Source: DATEAV01 sp964575425 (GTDB lineage Bacteria; Chloroflexota; Anaerolineae; Anaerolineales; E44-bin32). From it: 64,000 bases of DNA. This document shows positions 33,739 to 43,631 of this stretch, piece after piece. The stretch is from the NCBI GenBank assembly GCA_964575425.1, contig CAZNRD010000006.1, positions 44,524-108,523 on the forward strand, written 5' to 3'. The position numbers and the translations under genes were made by a program. Numbering within the stretch: position 1 is the first letter of the stretch; the number at the start of each line of letters is the position of its first letter. A model generated the notes under the pieces. It saw only the letters and a list, made by a program, of their open reading frames with translations. It had not been told where the DNA came from and ran no database searches.

Positions 33739-34927
33739 ACTGCCCCCGGACCAGATCGCCACGGGCGTAGCGCTCCCAGGCGAACAGGTTGATGTCATCC
33801 TCGGGGTTCTTGCCCTCCAGCACCAGCTGCGCCATCATCCTGCCCACCGCAGGGGCCAACTTGAAACCGTGGCCACTGCTCCCGGAGCATACGTACAGGC
33901 CTTCACAGGCCGGAACGGCGTCGAGCACAGGGTGCCAGTCCGGGGTGATGTCATACAGCGAGGCATAGCTGCTCGCCAGATGGCAGTTGCGCATCAAGGG
34001 GAAGCGGCGGGCGGCGCGCTCAGCGAAGTCGGCGAGTATCTCCCATGCCACCCTCTCGTTGTACCTGTCGGGATCCTGCACCTGGTCCTTGCTCTCGTCG
34101 GGGGAGATTGAACCCACAAGCATCAGGCCGCCCGTCTCGGGCCGCAGGTATATCTGCGTGGTGAAGTCGCCCCAGACGCAGTGTCGCTCAAAGCCAGGGG
34201 GACGACGGTACACACCGACCTTGACTCGCGCGACAATCATTGGCAGCTGCACCCCTACGCTCCGGAGCAGGGCGTTCGTCCAGGGCCCGGCAGTGATCAC
34301 GACCTTCTCGCCAGCCACGAAGCCTTGGTCGGTCTCAACGCCGGACACGCGGCTTCCCTGCAGACGCAGCCCTGTCGCGGTGACCCCGGTGCGCACCGTG
34401 GCACCCAGGCGGAGAGCGGCCCGGACGAAGCCATTGGCAGCGGAGGATGGATCGCAGTAACCACCTTCGGGTTCGTAGGCGGCCCCGCCCAGACCGCCGA
34501 CGTCAATGTGCGGCTCAATCTCGCGGGTCTCCTCAGGAGCGACAAAGCTGGTTCGGATGCCGACGGATTGCTGGAGAGCTATGTTGGCCTGCAGGGCGTC
34601 AACGTCTTCCGGCCCAACGCCAACGAAGAACCCTGTGTTCGTGAAGCCGCAATCGCCGCCGACCAGGTCCTCGAAGTTCTGCCAGAAGCGCAGTGATTCA
34701 AGGGCCATGCGTGCCGTGACGGGATTCGAGTAATGCTGGCGCACGATGGCGCTGGAGGCCCCGCTGGGTCCGCCGGCGATGAAGCGCTTCTCCAACAGGG
34801 TTACCCGGACGCCGTGCCTGGCAAGGTGAAAGGCGGTGCTCACGCCGTTGATGCCGCCGCCGATGATGACCACGTCAGCAGAAGGAGGGGGTGAAGGATG
34901 GAGGCTGTCCATCGGTGGGAGGTTCAT
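33716..34927 (-). CDS. FAD-dependent amine oxidoreductase (sarcosine oxidase beta-like)
   Basis: 403-residue paralogue of the downstream gene. VVIIGGGINGVSTAFHLARHG, LEKRFIAGGPSGASSAIVRQHYSNP (typical of sarcosine oxidase beta/dimethylglycine oxidase relatives), TAGPWTNALLRSVG, and SGSSGHGFKLAPAVG at the end. No transmembrane segment. First gene of the unit FAD oxidase-FAD oxidase-cinA. It lies next to the liv transport operon, suggesting use of amino acids or betaines taken up from outside (inference). Confidence 0.87.
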   Translation of the reverse strand: MNLPPMDSLHPSPPPSADVVIIGGGINGVSTAFHLARHGVRVTLLEKRFIAGGPSGASSAIVRQHYSNPVTARMALESLRFWQNFEDLVGGDCGFTNTGFFVGVGPEDVDALQANIALQQSVGIRTSFVAPEETREIEPHIDVGGLGGAAYEPEGGYCDPSSAANGFVRAALRLGATVRTGVTATGLRLQGSRVSGVETDQGFVAGEKVVITAGPWTNALLRSVGVQLPMIVARVKVGVYRRPPGFERHCVWGDFTTQIYLRPETGGLMLVGSISPDESKDQVQDPDRYNERVAWEILADFAERAARRFPLMRNCHLASSYASLYDITPDWHPVLDAVPACEGLYVCSGSSGHGFKLAPAVGRMMAQLVLEGKNPEDDINLFAWERYARGDLVRGQYAYSILG

Positions 34928-35387
34928 GCTTCCATCGGTTGGCCCCGGGCGAATCGGATGGGTTGGGGAAGGGCTTCCATAGCAGCAGAGTATCTGTCGA
35001 CGAAGAGTATACCTCGGCGCGTGTGGCTTGCCGTCCCCTGTCTGCTGGAAGCCCGCGACCCGAGTGGTGGGGTCGTCTGGCCGCGATGTGTCCTCTCCAG
35101 GAATGGCATCGACCTGACGTTGTTGGCGGAGAGGTTGCGAGCCGCCAGGTTTGGTGGGTGCGCGGAGCAGGGGTACGGTTCACAGAGCCACTCAAGCTTG
35201 TCGTTTGACGGAAGGCCTCACTGCTGCCAGGAGCGAGCCGAGGCGCGCGACGAGTGAGTGCGCGGGTCGGGCTAGTGTTGGGTCAAAGCAAGGAGGGGAA
35301 CGACGAACCGGTGGCGCTCTCACTGGCCCCCTGGAAACTCTGGCAGTTGCCGGCCAGTCCAGCTGCCTCCGTAGGACCAGGCTGGGG
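34928..35387. other. Intergenic region, no gene seen
   Basis: 460 bases between the FAD-oxidase unit and livF. A minus-strand TATACT at 35006-35011, about 80 bases before the oxidase start, may be a -10 but has no clear -35. No convincing coding frame, RNA gene or repeat. Confidence 0.4.
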
Positions 35388-36098
<711 letters not shown>

Positions 36099-36120
36099 GC
36101 CCATCACCTTCAATGATGCC

Positions 36121-36945
36121 TCAAGCCGGCGCCGGCCTGGCGGCAAGTTGGGGCTGGGAGCTCACGTCAGCACTTCCTCGACCCAGGTAGGCCTCGATGA
36201 CGCGCGGGTCGTTCCGAATCTGAGCCGGCGGCCCTTCCGCGATCTTCTCACCATAGTCCAGAACGGTGATTCTCTCCGAGATGCTCATGACCACGCGCAT
36301 CTGATGCTCGATAATCAGAATGGTGATGCCGAGCTCGTCCCGCAGGCGTCGGATGAACCGGATCATCTCGTCGGTCTCAGCCGGGTTCATTCCTGCCGTG
36401 GGCTCGTCGAGCAGGAGCAGCCGAGGCTTGTTCGCCAGGGCGCGCGCGATCTCGAGGCGGCGTTGGTCGCCGTAGGGCAGGTTTCGGGCCAGCAGATCGC
36501 CTTTTCTCTGGAGGCCAACGAGGTGCAGCAGGCGCTCGGCCTCCTCGTTGGCGCGCTGTTCGTCCCGGCGGGTGCTCGCGGTGCCCAACACCGCGCCGAC
36601 CCAGGACGAGCGCAGGTGGTAATGCTGCCCCACCAGGATGTTCTCCAGCGCGGTCATGGCGCTGAACAGGCGTATGTTCTGGTAGGTGCGCGAAATGCCC
36701 CGATGGGCGATCTGATCGGGCCGCAGACGGTGGACGGGCGTGCCTTCGAAGTGGACCTCGCCTTCATCCGGTTGGTTGAAGCCGGTGATGCAGTTGAAGA
36801 AGGTGGTCTTGCCAGCGCCGTTGGGGCCAATGATGCTGACAATCGCCTGGCTCTCGAGTTCAAAATCCAGGGCGCGAACGGCTGTCAGGCCGCCGAAGCG
36901 TTTCGTCACCTTGCGAGCAATGAGCAGTTGAGATGCCACAGCCAC
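36121..36945 (-). CDS. livG: Branched-chain amino-acid ABC transporter ATPase LivG
   Basis: Walker A GPNGAGKTT, the LivG-typical RTYQNIRLFSAMTALENILVG, RNLPYGDQRRLEIARAL in place of the usual LSGGQ signature (normal for LivG), LLLLDEPTAGMNPAE and IIEHQM. C-terminal tail ends Ala/Pro-rich. Pairs with LivF as the heterodimeric motor. Confidence 0.93.
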   Translation of the reverse strand: MAVASQLLIARKVTKRFGGLTAVRALDFELESQAIVSIIGPNGAGKTTFFNCITGFNQPDEGEVHFEGTPVHRLRPDQIAHRGISRTYQNIRLFSAMTALENILVGQHYHLRSSWVGAVLGTASTRRDEQRANEEAERLLHLVGLQRKGDLLARNLPYGDQRRLEIARALANKPRLLLLDEPTAGMNPAETDEMIRFIRRLRDELGITILIIEHQMRVVMSISERITVLDYGEKIAEGPPAQIRNDPRVIEAYLGRGSADVSSQPQLAARPAPA

Positions 36946-36955
36946 TCCTTGACTG

Positions 36956-38698
36956 CTACTTCGACCCCGGGCTGCCAGGGACGGTGCGGGCCGCGTTCTC
37001 CCGGGCCGCGCGCAGCTCGCGCCGGATGACAGGTGAGGGCCACAGTCCTTCCGGTCGGGCCAGCATAGTTCCGATCAACGCTGCGCCATAGAAGAGCAGG
37101 CGGTATTCGGCGAACTCGCGGAAAAGCTCCGGCAGGCCGATGAGCACCGCTGCCCCCACGATCACGCCGGGGATGCTGCCCATCCCGCCCACCACGATCA
37201 CCGCCACCACGTTGATGGAGACCATGAGCTGCATGCTGTGAGGGAAAATCGATCCGACCAGGACGGCGAAGATCGACCCGCTCAAGCCGGCAAAGGCGGC
37301 ACCCAGCCCGTAGGCGAGCAGCTTCGTCTGAACCAGGGTCACCCCAAGCGCCTCGGCCACGTCTTCGTCTTCGCGGATGGCCATCCAGGCGCGGCCCAGG
37401 CGCGAGTCGCGCAGCCGCCAGGCGACAAATGCCACGAGTGCCGCCGAAATGACAATCAGATAGTAAATCTCCTGGGGGCCGGCCAGCTCGAAACCCTTGC
37501 ACTCCATCGGGATTCCCACGGTTGTGAACGGGCCTAGTGTGCCGAGACAGGGTTTCTGAATTGCCAGGACGCCCTGGGAGCCCCCAAGCCACGGACGGAG
37601 GAAATCGGAAAGGACCAGCAGGCGGGTGATCTCGCCAAAGCCCAGCGTGGCTATGGCCAGATAGTCGCCGCGAATCCCAAGCACCGGAATCCCCAACAGC
37701 ACCCCAGCAAACAGCGAGACGAGGACCGCGACCGGCACCGCCGCCCAATAGGACCAGTGCGCAATCCCGTGATCGCCCACCGAGGTCAGCAGCCCCACCG
37801 TGTAGGCGCCGATGGCGAAGAAGGCGACGAAGCCCAGGTCGAGCAGGCCGGCAAAGCCCAGTTCCAGGTTCAGCCCCAGCGCCATCAAGGCGTACAGGCC
37901 GACGAAGACAATGACCTGAGCGATGAAGGGGCCGGAGATATGGGGCAGGACCAGGATGCCGATCAGGGCTGGTATGAGGATTGCCACGCGCAAAGCCCGG
38001 CGCTCACGCGGTCGTCGGGATTCGGCGCGGCTGCGTCGCGCCGCTCCTCCGAGGGCCATGGCCAGGACGATGGCGGTGACGATGCCAACCGTGAGCAGCG
38101 CGCCTGTTATGGTCAGGCCTTCCGATTGCAGTAGAAGACGAGCCGTGCTCGCCACGCTACCTCCACGGCCCACCAGCAGGCCGCGCAGCAGCCCGGCGAA
38201 CAGGCCGAGGCCCAGCAGCCAGGCTAGGTTCCAGGCCAGCAATCGCCGGGCGAGCGGAGGAAGCATCAAGGCGCCGGCCGTGATCCCTGCTGCGGACGCG
38301 CCGACGAGCGGCAATAGCCAGGCCCCCGCCAGACCACGTTGAAAGGTCAGCACCGAGTACAGAACGGGGGAGGCGTTGAGCAGAACGGCGCGCAGATTGA
38401 CCGTCTGGCCAATGACGACCAGCCCTGCCAGCATTCCCCCCGCCACCAGGCCGGCGATCGCGGCGTTCGCGATGACGATGGCTGGCGGCGCAGCCTGCCG
38501 CAAGTACTGGCGCGCTGCCACGTAACCTGTGCCCACAATGGCCAGCAGCAGCCACGTGTGGCCGAGGGAGATCAAGCCGGCGATCACAGCGCGCTCGGCG
38601 AAAGCTCCCACTAGGCCCACAAGACTGAGATAGATGCCAACCAGGCCCCCCACGAGGCCAATTTGCAGGGTTCTTCCTAGGCGAGGTCGTCCATACAT
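36956..38698 (-). CDS. livM: Branched-chain amino-acid ABC permease LivM with N-terminal membrane extension
   Basis: The C-terminal ~330 residues are a standard LivM: QVIVFVGLYALMALGLNLELGFAGLLDLG, GIRGDYLAIATLGFGEI, GGMGSIPGVIVGAAVLIGLPELFREF. Preceding it are about 250 residues with seven or so additional hydrophobic helices and no recognised family, so the 580-residue protein is nearly twice usual length. ATG 38698 is preferred over a TTG at 38716 adjacent to the livH stop. Confidence 0.88.
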   Translation of the reverse strand: MYGRPRLGRTLQIGLVGGLVGIYLSLVGLVGAFAERAVIAGLISLGHTWLLLAIVGTGYVAARQYLRQAAPPAIVIANAAIAGLVAGGMLAGLVVIGQTVNLRAVLLNASPVLYSVLTFQRGLAGAWLLPLVGASAAGITAGALMLPPLARRLLAWNLAWLLGLGLFAGLLRGLLVGRGGSVASTARLLLQSEGLTITGALLTVGIVTAIVLAMALGGAARRSRAESRRPRERRALRVAILIPALIGILVLPHISGPFIAQVIVFVGLYALMALGLNLELGFAGLLDLGFVAFFAIGAYTVGLLTSVGDHGIAHWSYWAAVPVAVLVSLFAGVLLGIPVLGIRGDYLAIATLGFGEITRLLVLSDFLRPWLGGSQGVLAIQKPCLGTLGPFTTVGIPMECKGFELAGPQEIYYLIVISAALVAFVAWRLRDSRLGRAWMAIREDEDVAEALGVTLVQTKLLAYGLGAAFAGLSGSIFAVLVGSIFPHSMQLMVSINVVAVIVVGGMGSIPGVIVGAAVLIGLPELFREFAEYRLLFYGAALIGTMLARPEGLWPSPVIRRELRAARENAARTVPGSPGSK

Positions 38699-38716
38699 CC
38701 TGCGAAGCCCTCTCAA

Positions 38717-39784
38717 TCAGGCCTTCTTGGCGGCAAGGCGCTCGCCCATCAGTCCTTGCGGGCGGAAGACCAGCACCAACACCAACATGGTGTAGGCGAT
38801 GGCGTCTTTCAGCTGGTAGGGAGCGACAATGCCGAGTCCTTCCAGGAACAGCGCCGGCCCAAGCGATTCGAACAGGCCAAGGAACATACCACCCAACATC
38901 GCGCCAGGGATGTTGCCGATGCCGCCCAACACGGCCGACGTGAAGGCCTTGATGCCCGGGACGAAACCCATGAAGAAATTCACCTGCCGGTAGGCCAGCG
39001 CATAGAGCACGCCCGCCGCGCCGGCCATGGCTGCGCCGATGGCAAAGGTCGTCGCGATCACGCGGTCCACGTTGATGCCCATCAGCATCGCCACCTCCTT
39101 GTCTTCCGAGACGGCGCGCATCGCCTTGCCGATCTTGGTGCGCATCACGATCGCGTACAGGCTGAGCATCATGAGCACGGCCGCGACAATCACCACCACT
39201 TGCACCTTGAGAATCCGGAGACCCAGGATGAACCAGTCGCCTCTCAGTGCCTGGACATCCGGGTAGGCGTACAGCCCCGGCCCGAAAAGACCGCGGAAGG
39301 TGTATTGCAGGAAGAATGAGGCCCCAATGGCGCTGATCAGCGGCACCAGCCGGGGTGCGTAGCGCAGGCGGCGATAGGCAATTCGTTCGACCAGCAGAGC
39401 CAGAGTCGTTGAGACGGTCGCCGCGAAGAGGATCACCAGCAGCAGGGCGACGACTGGGTTCCTGTCGAGGTAGCCAGATCTCGCCAGGGCATCCGCCACA
39501 AAATAGGCACTGAAGGCTCCGCTCATGAAGATCTCACCGTGAGCGAAATTAATCATCCGAAGAATGCCGTAGACCATGGTGTAGCCCAGGGCGATCAACG
39601 CGTAGATGCTGCCCTGGGCTAGCCCAAACATGATGAATTCCAGCCAGTGCGTGAGTGCATACTTGCCCTTCATCAGGACAAGCACTGAACCCACGACCAC
39701 GACAAGAATGACGAAGGCGCGGAAGCCGAAGAGGAAGGCGGTGATGGACCAGTCGGTGAGTCTTTCAATTATGCCAGTGCGCAT
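38717..39784 (-). CDS. livH: Branched-chain amino-acid ABC permease LivH
   Basis: Core: GLAQGSIYALIALGYTMVYGILRMINFAHGEIFM, AFRAVSEDKEVA-type loop (here AMRAVSEDKEVAMLMGIN), FVPGIKAFTSAVLGGIGNIPGA, VLVFRPQGLMG. 355 residues with one extra N-terminal helix (about 14-38) compared with the ~300-residue norm. Forms the channel with LivM. Confidence 0.92.
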   Translation of the reverse strand: MRTGIIERLTDWSITAFLFGFRAFVILVVVVGSVLVLMKGKYALTHWLEFIMFGLAQGSIYALIALGYTMVYGILRMINFAHGEIFMSGAFSAYFVADALARSGYLDRNPVVALLLVILFAATVSTTLALLVERIAYRRLRYAPRLVPLISAIGASFFLQYTFRGLFGPGLYAYPDVQALRGDWFILGLRILKVQVVVIVAAVLMMLSLYAIVMRTKIGKAMRAVSEDKEVAMLMGINVDRVIATTFAIGAAMAGAAGVLYALAYRQVNFFMGFVPGIKAFTSAVLGGIGNIPGAMLGGMFLGLFESLGPALFLEGLGIVAPYQLKDAIAYTMLVLVLVFRPQGLMGERLAAKKA

Positions 39785-39809
39785 CTCCAGCGTCTCTCAC
39801 ACATAGATG

Positions 39810-39846
39810 GGGGATGAGTACGGGCTCTGGGCCCGTCCTCATCCCC
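39810..39846 (-). terminator. Stem-loop between livK and livH
   Basis: Outer stem GGGGATGAG/CTCATCCCC and inner stem ACGGGC/GCCCGT separated by one T-C mismatch, five-base loop, no T-tract. Its position after the binding-protein gene suggests an attenuator or 3' mRNA stabiliser that keeps livK transcript in excess, as in other ABC operons. Confidence 0.65.
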
Positions 39847-39889
39847 GGCGATACACCCTCTCACACGAGTGGGATGTCTCGAGCCCGTC

Positions 39890-41212
39890 CTACGGTCTCC
39901 AGATGGGTGCCTCTGGCGGCCACTGCCCTCCCACCTCGCGGGCCGTCACCTGGTAGATAGCGATCATCGGGACGCTGCAGTCGCCGAATTCGTTGCAGGA
40001 GATCACCCCGGTCAGGCCTTCGTGATTCCTGGTGGCGAACAGGGCGTCGCGCAGTGCCTGCCGCCCGATGTAGATCGTGCCATCCGGCCCGACGACGGCG
40101 ACCTTCTCGATGGCGTTGATGAGGATATTGGCCGCGTCATAGGCATGGGCGTGGAAGATGCTCAGCACGTCTTCGCCGTACTTCTCCCTGTGCTTCTGGC
40201 GGAACGCCTCGTAACCACCGGCGAAAGCAGTGAAGTCAGGGCTTGACAGGTACACGCCCTCTGCCGCGGCGCCGGCTCCGGCGACGTAGTCGGGCGAGAA
40301 CACCCCGTCCGCACCCATCAGGGGCGTGTTGGCCAGGTCCGGGATCTCTCTTGCCTGCTTGGTGATGTGTGCACCCGCTGCGATGAAGATGGGGAGGTAG
40401 ATGAAATCGGGCTTGTCGGCTGCGATCTTGGTCAGCACCGCCCGGAAGTCGACCTCGGTGGGGCTGACTGCCTCCTGAGAGGTGATGGTCCCGCCGAGCT
40501 CCCTAAATTTGTCGGCGAACACCTGCTGCAGGGCCTCCGCATAGGGGCTGCCGTCGTGGATCGTGGCTGCCTTCTTGGCCCCCAGCACCTCCCACACGAA
40601 CTGGGCCGCCACCGCTCCCTGAACGGCATCGCTGTGGGCCGTGCGCAGGTAGCCAGCGAAGTCCACATGGAGCGGGCCGCCGGGGCCGCGCTGCGCAGGG
40701 TCGGTGAACGCAGGGCGGGTGTTGGACGGTGAGATGGTCACATAGCCGGCCTTGGTCAGGATAGGCACGCCCGCCGCAGCCTCGCTCGAGCAGTTGGAGC
40801 CGATCAAGCCCACGATCGTGGGATCGGTGGCCAGCTTGGTGGCGGCTGTGGTACCGCCCTCGGCATTGCAGCCGGTGTCCTCGCCGGTGAGCAGGATCGG
40901 CCGGCCAAGGAGCGTGCCGCCGCGATCATCGATGGCGATTTCGATGCCTCGCTTGGAGTCCTCACCCAGGGTCGCATCGGGGCCAGCGACCACCAGCCAG
41001 TAGGCGATGTGGATCGGCTCGCCCGGCGGGATTTCCACGACAGCAATGGGATCGGTCGGCGGCTCGAAGGGAACGGGCGTCGGCTCCGCCGGCTTGGGCG
41101 TTGGTTGCGCCGGACCGGGGGCAGCCGGGGTTGGGGTTGCCGCACGGCACGCGCCGAGCAGCAGCGAAGCCACAACCACCAGCGCCAGCATGGACAAGGT
41201 CAACTTGCGCAT
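39890..41212 (-). CDS. livK: Branched-chain amino-acid ABC transporter substrate-binding lipoprotein
   Basis: 440 residues. The signal peptide ends in LLLGAC with lipidated C22, then a Thr/Pro-rich tether to about residue 50, then a type-I periplasmic-binding fold (HIAYWLVVAGPDATLGEDSKRGIEIAIDDRGG; LIGSNCSSEAAAGVPIL; DFIYLPIFIAAG). The start ATG 41212 follows GGAGGAGAG by seven bases; the open frame upstream is not part of the protein. Ligand: branched-chain or other amino acid or amide; not decided. Confidence 0.92.
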   Translation of the reverse strand: MRKLTLSMLALVVVASLLLGACRAATPTPAAPGPAQPTPKPAEPTPVPFEPPTDPIAVVEIPPGEPIHIAYWLVVAGPDATLGEDSKRGIEIAIDDRGGTLLGRPILLTGEDTGCNAEGGTTAATKLATDPTIVGLIGSNCSSEAAAGVPILTKAGYVTISPSNTRPAFTDPAQRGPGGPLHVDFAGYLRTAHSDAVQGAVAAQFVWEVLGAKKAATIHDGSPYAEALQQVFADKFRELGGTITSQEAVSPTEVDFRAVLTKIAADKPDFIYLPIFIAAGAHITKQAREIPDLANTPLMGADGVFSPDYVAGAGAAAEGVYLSSPDFTAFAGGYEAFRQKHREKYGEDVLSIFHAHAYDAANILINAIEKVAVVGPDGTIYIGRQALRDALFATRNHEGLTGVISCNEFGDCSVPMIAIYQVTAREVGGQWPPEAPIWRP

Positions 41213-41382
41213 GACGTTCTCTCCTCCAAAGCAATCATAGTCAGGCGGATCACAGCGCAATTCTGGGTTGGTCTCAAGGGGTGGTGCTGTCTTACCTCCT
41301 TCCTGGCGTGAGAGGCAGGCTGCCAGGGATGGCCTCCAATCGGCCATACCACTCCCCCCAGCCCTGCCGTCCAGATAGGGAG

Positions 41383-41411
41383 AGATTAGCAGGATTTGGG
41401 TACCATGTCAA
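41383..41411 (-). promoter_or_regulatory. Promoter of the liv operon
   Basis: Minus strand TTGACA, 17 bases, TAATCT. It lies between the cNMP gene and livK, leaving a long (~165 base) untranslated leader before livK that could hold a regulatory structure. Confidence 0.8.
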
Positions 41412-41427
41412 GACGGTTTGCCGCGCA

Positions 41428-41934
41428 TCAGCTTCGCCGACGTTCCCCATAAAGTAGCTGCTCGCGAACGCGCAAGTCGGTGTTGCGAATCTTGAGTGCC
41501 AGGTCGGCAGCAAGGTTGAACATCAGGCGGTAGCCCAGGAGCGGGTCGGCGTCGCACAGGCCCAGCAGGCCGCTGCGGGCGATGGCCAGGAGCTGGGTGT
41601 CATGGCTGGCGCTGCGCGCCGTCGCCGAGCGGAGCCCCTGGTCCACCAGGGCCACCTCGCCGAAGGACTGCCCCCGGCGTAGGGTGGCAATGGTGGTGGG
41701 CCGGCTGGGGGTGTCGCGGCGGTCGCTCACCAGCGCCGGGTCGACCAGAATCTCCACTTCGCCGCGGGCGATGATGAAGAGCTCGTCACTGGAGGAGTTT
41801 TCTCTGAATATGATCTCGCCGCCGCTGAACTGCCGCTCCTGACAAAGGGAAGCCACAAGCCCAAGCTGCTCGGGCGATAGCCCATAGAAGATGTCTGCCT
41901 GCTGCAGCACGCCGAGGGTGCTCATGTCGACCAC
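41428..41934 (-). CDS. Cyclic-nucleotide-binding-domain protein
   Basis: 168 residues consisting of one cNMP-binding domain (residues about 10-130: FRENSSSDELFIIARGEVEI and the phosphate cassette FGEVALVDQGLRSATARS) and a short C-terminal helix. It has no DNA-binding helix-turn-helix, so it is not a Crp-type activator. It may be a regulatory subunit. Single gene, divergent from the glycosyltransferase. Confidence 0.85.
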   Translation of the reverse strand: MVDMSTLGVLQQADIFYGLSPEQLGLVASLCQERQFSGGEIIFRENSSSDELFIIARGEVEILVDPALVSDRRDTPSRPTTIATLRRGQSFGEVALVDQGLRSATARSASHDTQLLAIARSGLLGLCDADPLLGYRLMFNLAADLALKIRNTDLRVREQLLYGERRRS

Positions 41935-42054
41935 CTTCCTGTCCGGCCACCTCCGACTCTAGCATAGAAACACCACAGCTCAATGGAGGTTGCGCCGCCA
42001 CGCCTTGACGCCCCCGAGCGAGCCGGCTACCATTCGCGGCAGGGGAGCCGATCG

Positions 42055-43254
42055 ATGCGCATCGGGATGATGGCGGACGTCTACAAACCACACGTCAGCG
42101 GCGTGACCGGCCACATCAGCCTGACCAAGCGCGCCCTGGAGGCGGCAGGCCGCAAGGTCTTCGTCTTCACGTTCGGGGACCTCGAGCATGGGGACGACGA
42201 ACTGAACGTGGTCCGCTCGCCCGGGCTGCCGCTCTCGGACACGGGCTACTACTTCAACTTCCGCTATCCCCGACACGCGCGGCGTAAGCTGCAGACGATG
42301 GACGTGGTGCACGTCCATCACCCCTTTCTCAGCGGACGGCTTGCCCTGCGCTACTGCCGCCCCTACAACATCCCGGTTGTGTTCACCAACCACACTCGCT
42401 ACGACCTTTACGCGCAGGCCTACTTTCCCGTCCTGCCCGACGAGCTGGGCAACGCGTTCCTACAGGCCTATCTGGTTTCCTTCTGTCGCGAGGTCGATCT
42501 GGTGATCGCTCCCTCGGCCGGACTCATGGGCGTGCTGCGCGGCTTCGGCGTGGACGCGCCGATCGAGGTCATCCCCAATGGGATCGATCTGATTCCATTT
42601 CGTCATCCGGCCGAACGCATGCCGCGCCAGGGATTTGGCTTCTCCGACGGAGACGTTGTGCTCGTCTACGTGGGGAGGCTTGGCCCGGAGAAGAACTTGA
42701 CCTTTCTCATCCGGGCGTTTGCGGGCGTGGCCGCGGCCTTTCCTCACGCGCGCCTGCTGCTCGTGGGTGATGGGCCCGAGCGCGACAACCTGGAAGACCG
42801 CGTAGCGCAGAGCGGGCTGGAGGGGAAGGTCTTCTTTGCCGGAATGGTGGAATACGCTGAACTACCGCGCTATCTGGCAGCATGCGATGCGTTTGTCACC
42901 GCCTCGGTCACGGAGGTCCATCCCCTTTCGCTGATCGAGGCATTGGCTGCGGGCCTGCCGGCGATGGGGGTCGACGGGCCGGGCGTCGCGGACACGATCG
43001 TCGATGGGGTCAACGGATACCTCGCGCCCCATGATCTGGCGGCGTACACGGCCAAGCTGGCTCGCATGGTGGGCGAGGGCGAGACCCGGCGGCGCATGTC
43101 GGAGGAGGCGCGCCGCTCCTCGGAGCAGTACGCCATCGAACGAACCAGTCATCTCCTCGAGGAGCGGTACCTGCGCCTGCTGCAAGAGCGGCCTCACCGT
43201 CGCGTCAACCGTTGGCAGATGGCCTGGCGGCGCTGGGTCGACCGTGTGACATGA
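42055..43254 (+). CDS. Glycosyltransferase family 4
   Basis: 399 residues, two-Rossmann GT-B fold. The N-terminal MRIGMMADVYKPHVSGVTGHI with HVHHPF and FTNHTRYD is typical of 1,2-diacylglycerol glucosyl/galactosyltransferases and PimB-like enzymes. The C-terminal donor site has VYVGRLGPEKNL and TASVTEVHPLSLIEALAAGLP (EX7E). ATG 42055 with GGGGAG upstream. First gene of a coupled unit with yraN and miaA. Confidence 0.87.
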   Translation: MRIGMMADVYKPHVSGVTGHISLTKRALEAAGRKVFVFTFGDLEHGDDELNVVRSPGLPLSDTGYYFNFRYPRHARRKLQTMDVVHVHHPFLSGRLALRYCRPYNIPVVFTNHTRYDLYAQAYFPVLPDELGNAFLQAYLVSFCREVDLVIAPSAGLMGVLRGFGVDAPIEVIPNGIDLIPFRHPAERMPRQGFGFSDGDVVLVYVGRLGPEKNLTFLIRAFAGVAAAFPHARLLLVGDGPERDNLEDRVAQSGLEGKVFFAGMVEYAELPRYLAACDAFVTASVTEVHPLSLIEALAAGLPAMGVDGPGVADTIVDGVNGYLAPHDLAAYTAKLARMVGEGETRRRMSEEARRSSEQYAIERTSHLLEERYLRLLQERPHRRVNRWQMAWRRWVDRVT

Positions 43255-43631
43255 ACAACCGGCGCATCGGTCGCCGAGGCGAAGCGCTGGCCTGCCGACA
43301 CCTGCTGTCGTTGGGATACTCTGTCCTGGACACGAACTGGCGCTCGCCAGAAGGTGAGATCGACGTGGTGGCCCAGGACGGAAAGACCATCGTCTTCGTT
43401 GAGGTGAAGGCGCGCACCTCTCGCCGTTTCGGGCTACCGGAAGAAGCAATCACGCGGCGCAAGCGCAGCCGCCTGCAGCAGGCCGGTCTGGCCTACCTTG
43501 ACGACCACGGCCTGGGTGATTCCCCGTGGCGGATTGATGTTGTGGCCCTTGAGCTTGCAGCCGATGGAACGCCGCTGCGCGTGGAGCACTATCCCGATGC
43601 CGTCGAGGGCGAACAGGACGCCAAGCCGTGA
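43251..43631 (+). CDS. YraN/UPF0102 endonuclease-like protein
   Basis: 126 residues. Restriction-endonuclease-like core: GRRGEALACRHL, then GEIDVVAQDGKTIVFVEVKARTS (D-x(n)-E-x-K motif). Overlaps the glycosyltransferase stop (ATGA) and the miaA start (GTGA). Function unproven; the nuclease fold is the established property of the family. Confidence 0.9.
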   Translation: MNNRRIGRRGEALACRHLLSLGYSVLDTNWRSPEGEIDVVAQDGKTIVFVEVKARTSRRFGLPEEAITRRKRSRLQQAGLAYLDDHGLGDSPWRIDVVALELAADGTPLRVEHYPDAVEGEQDAKP

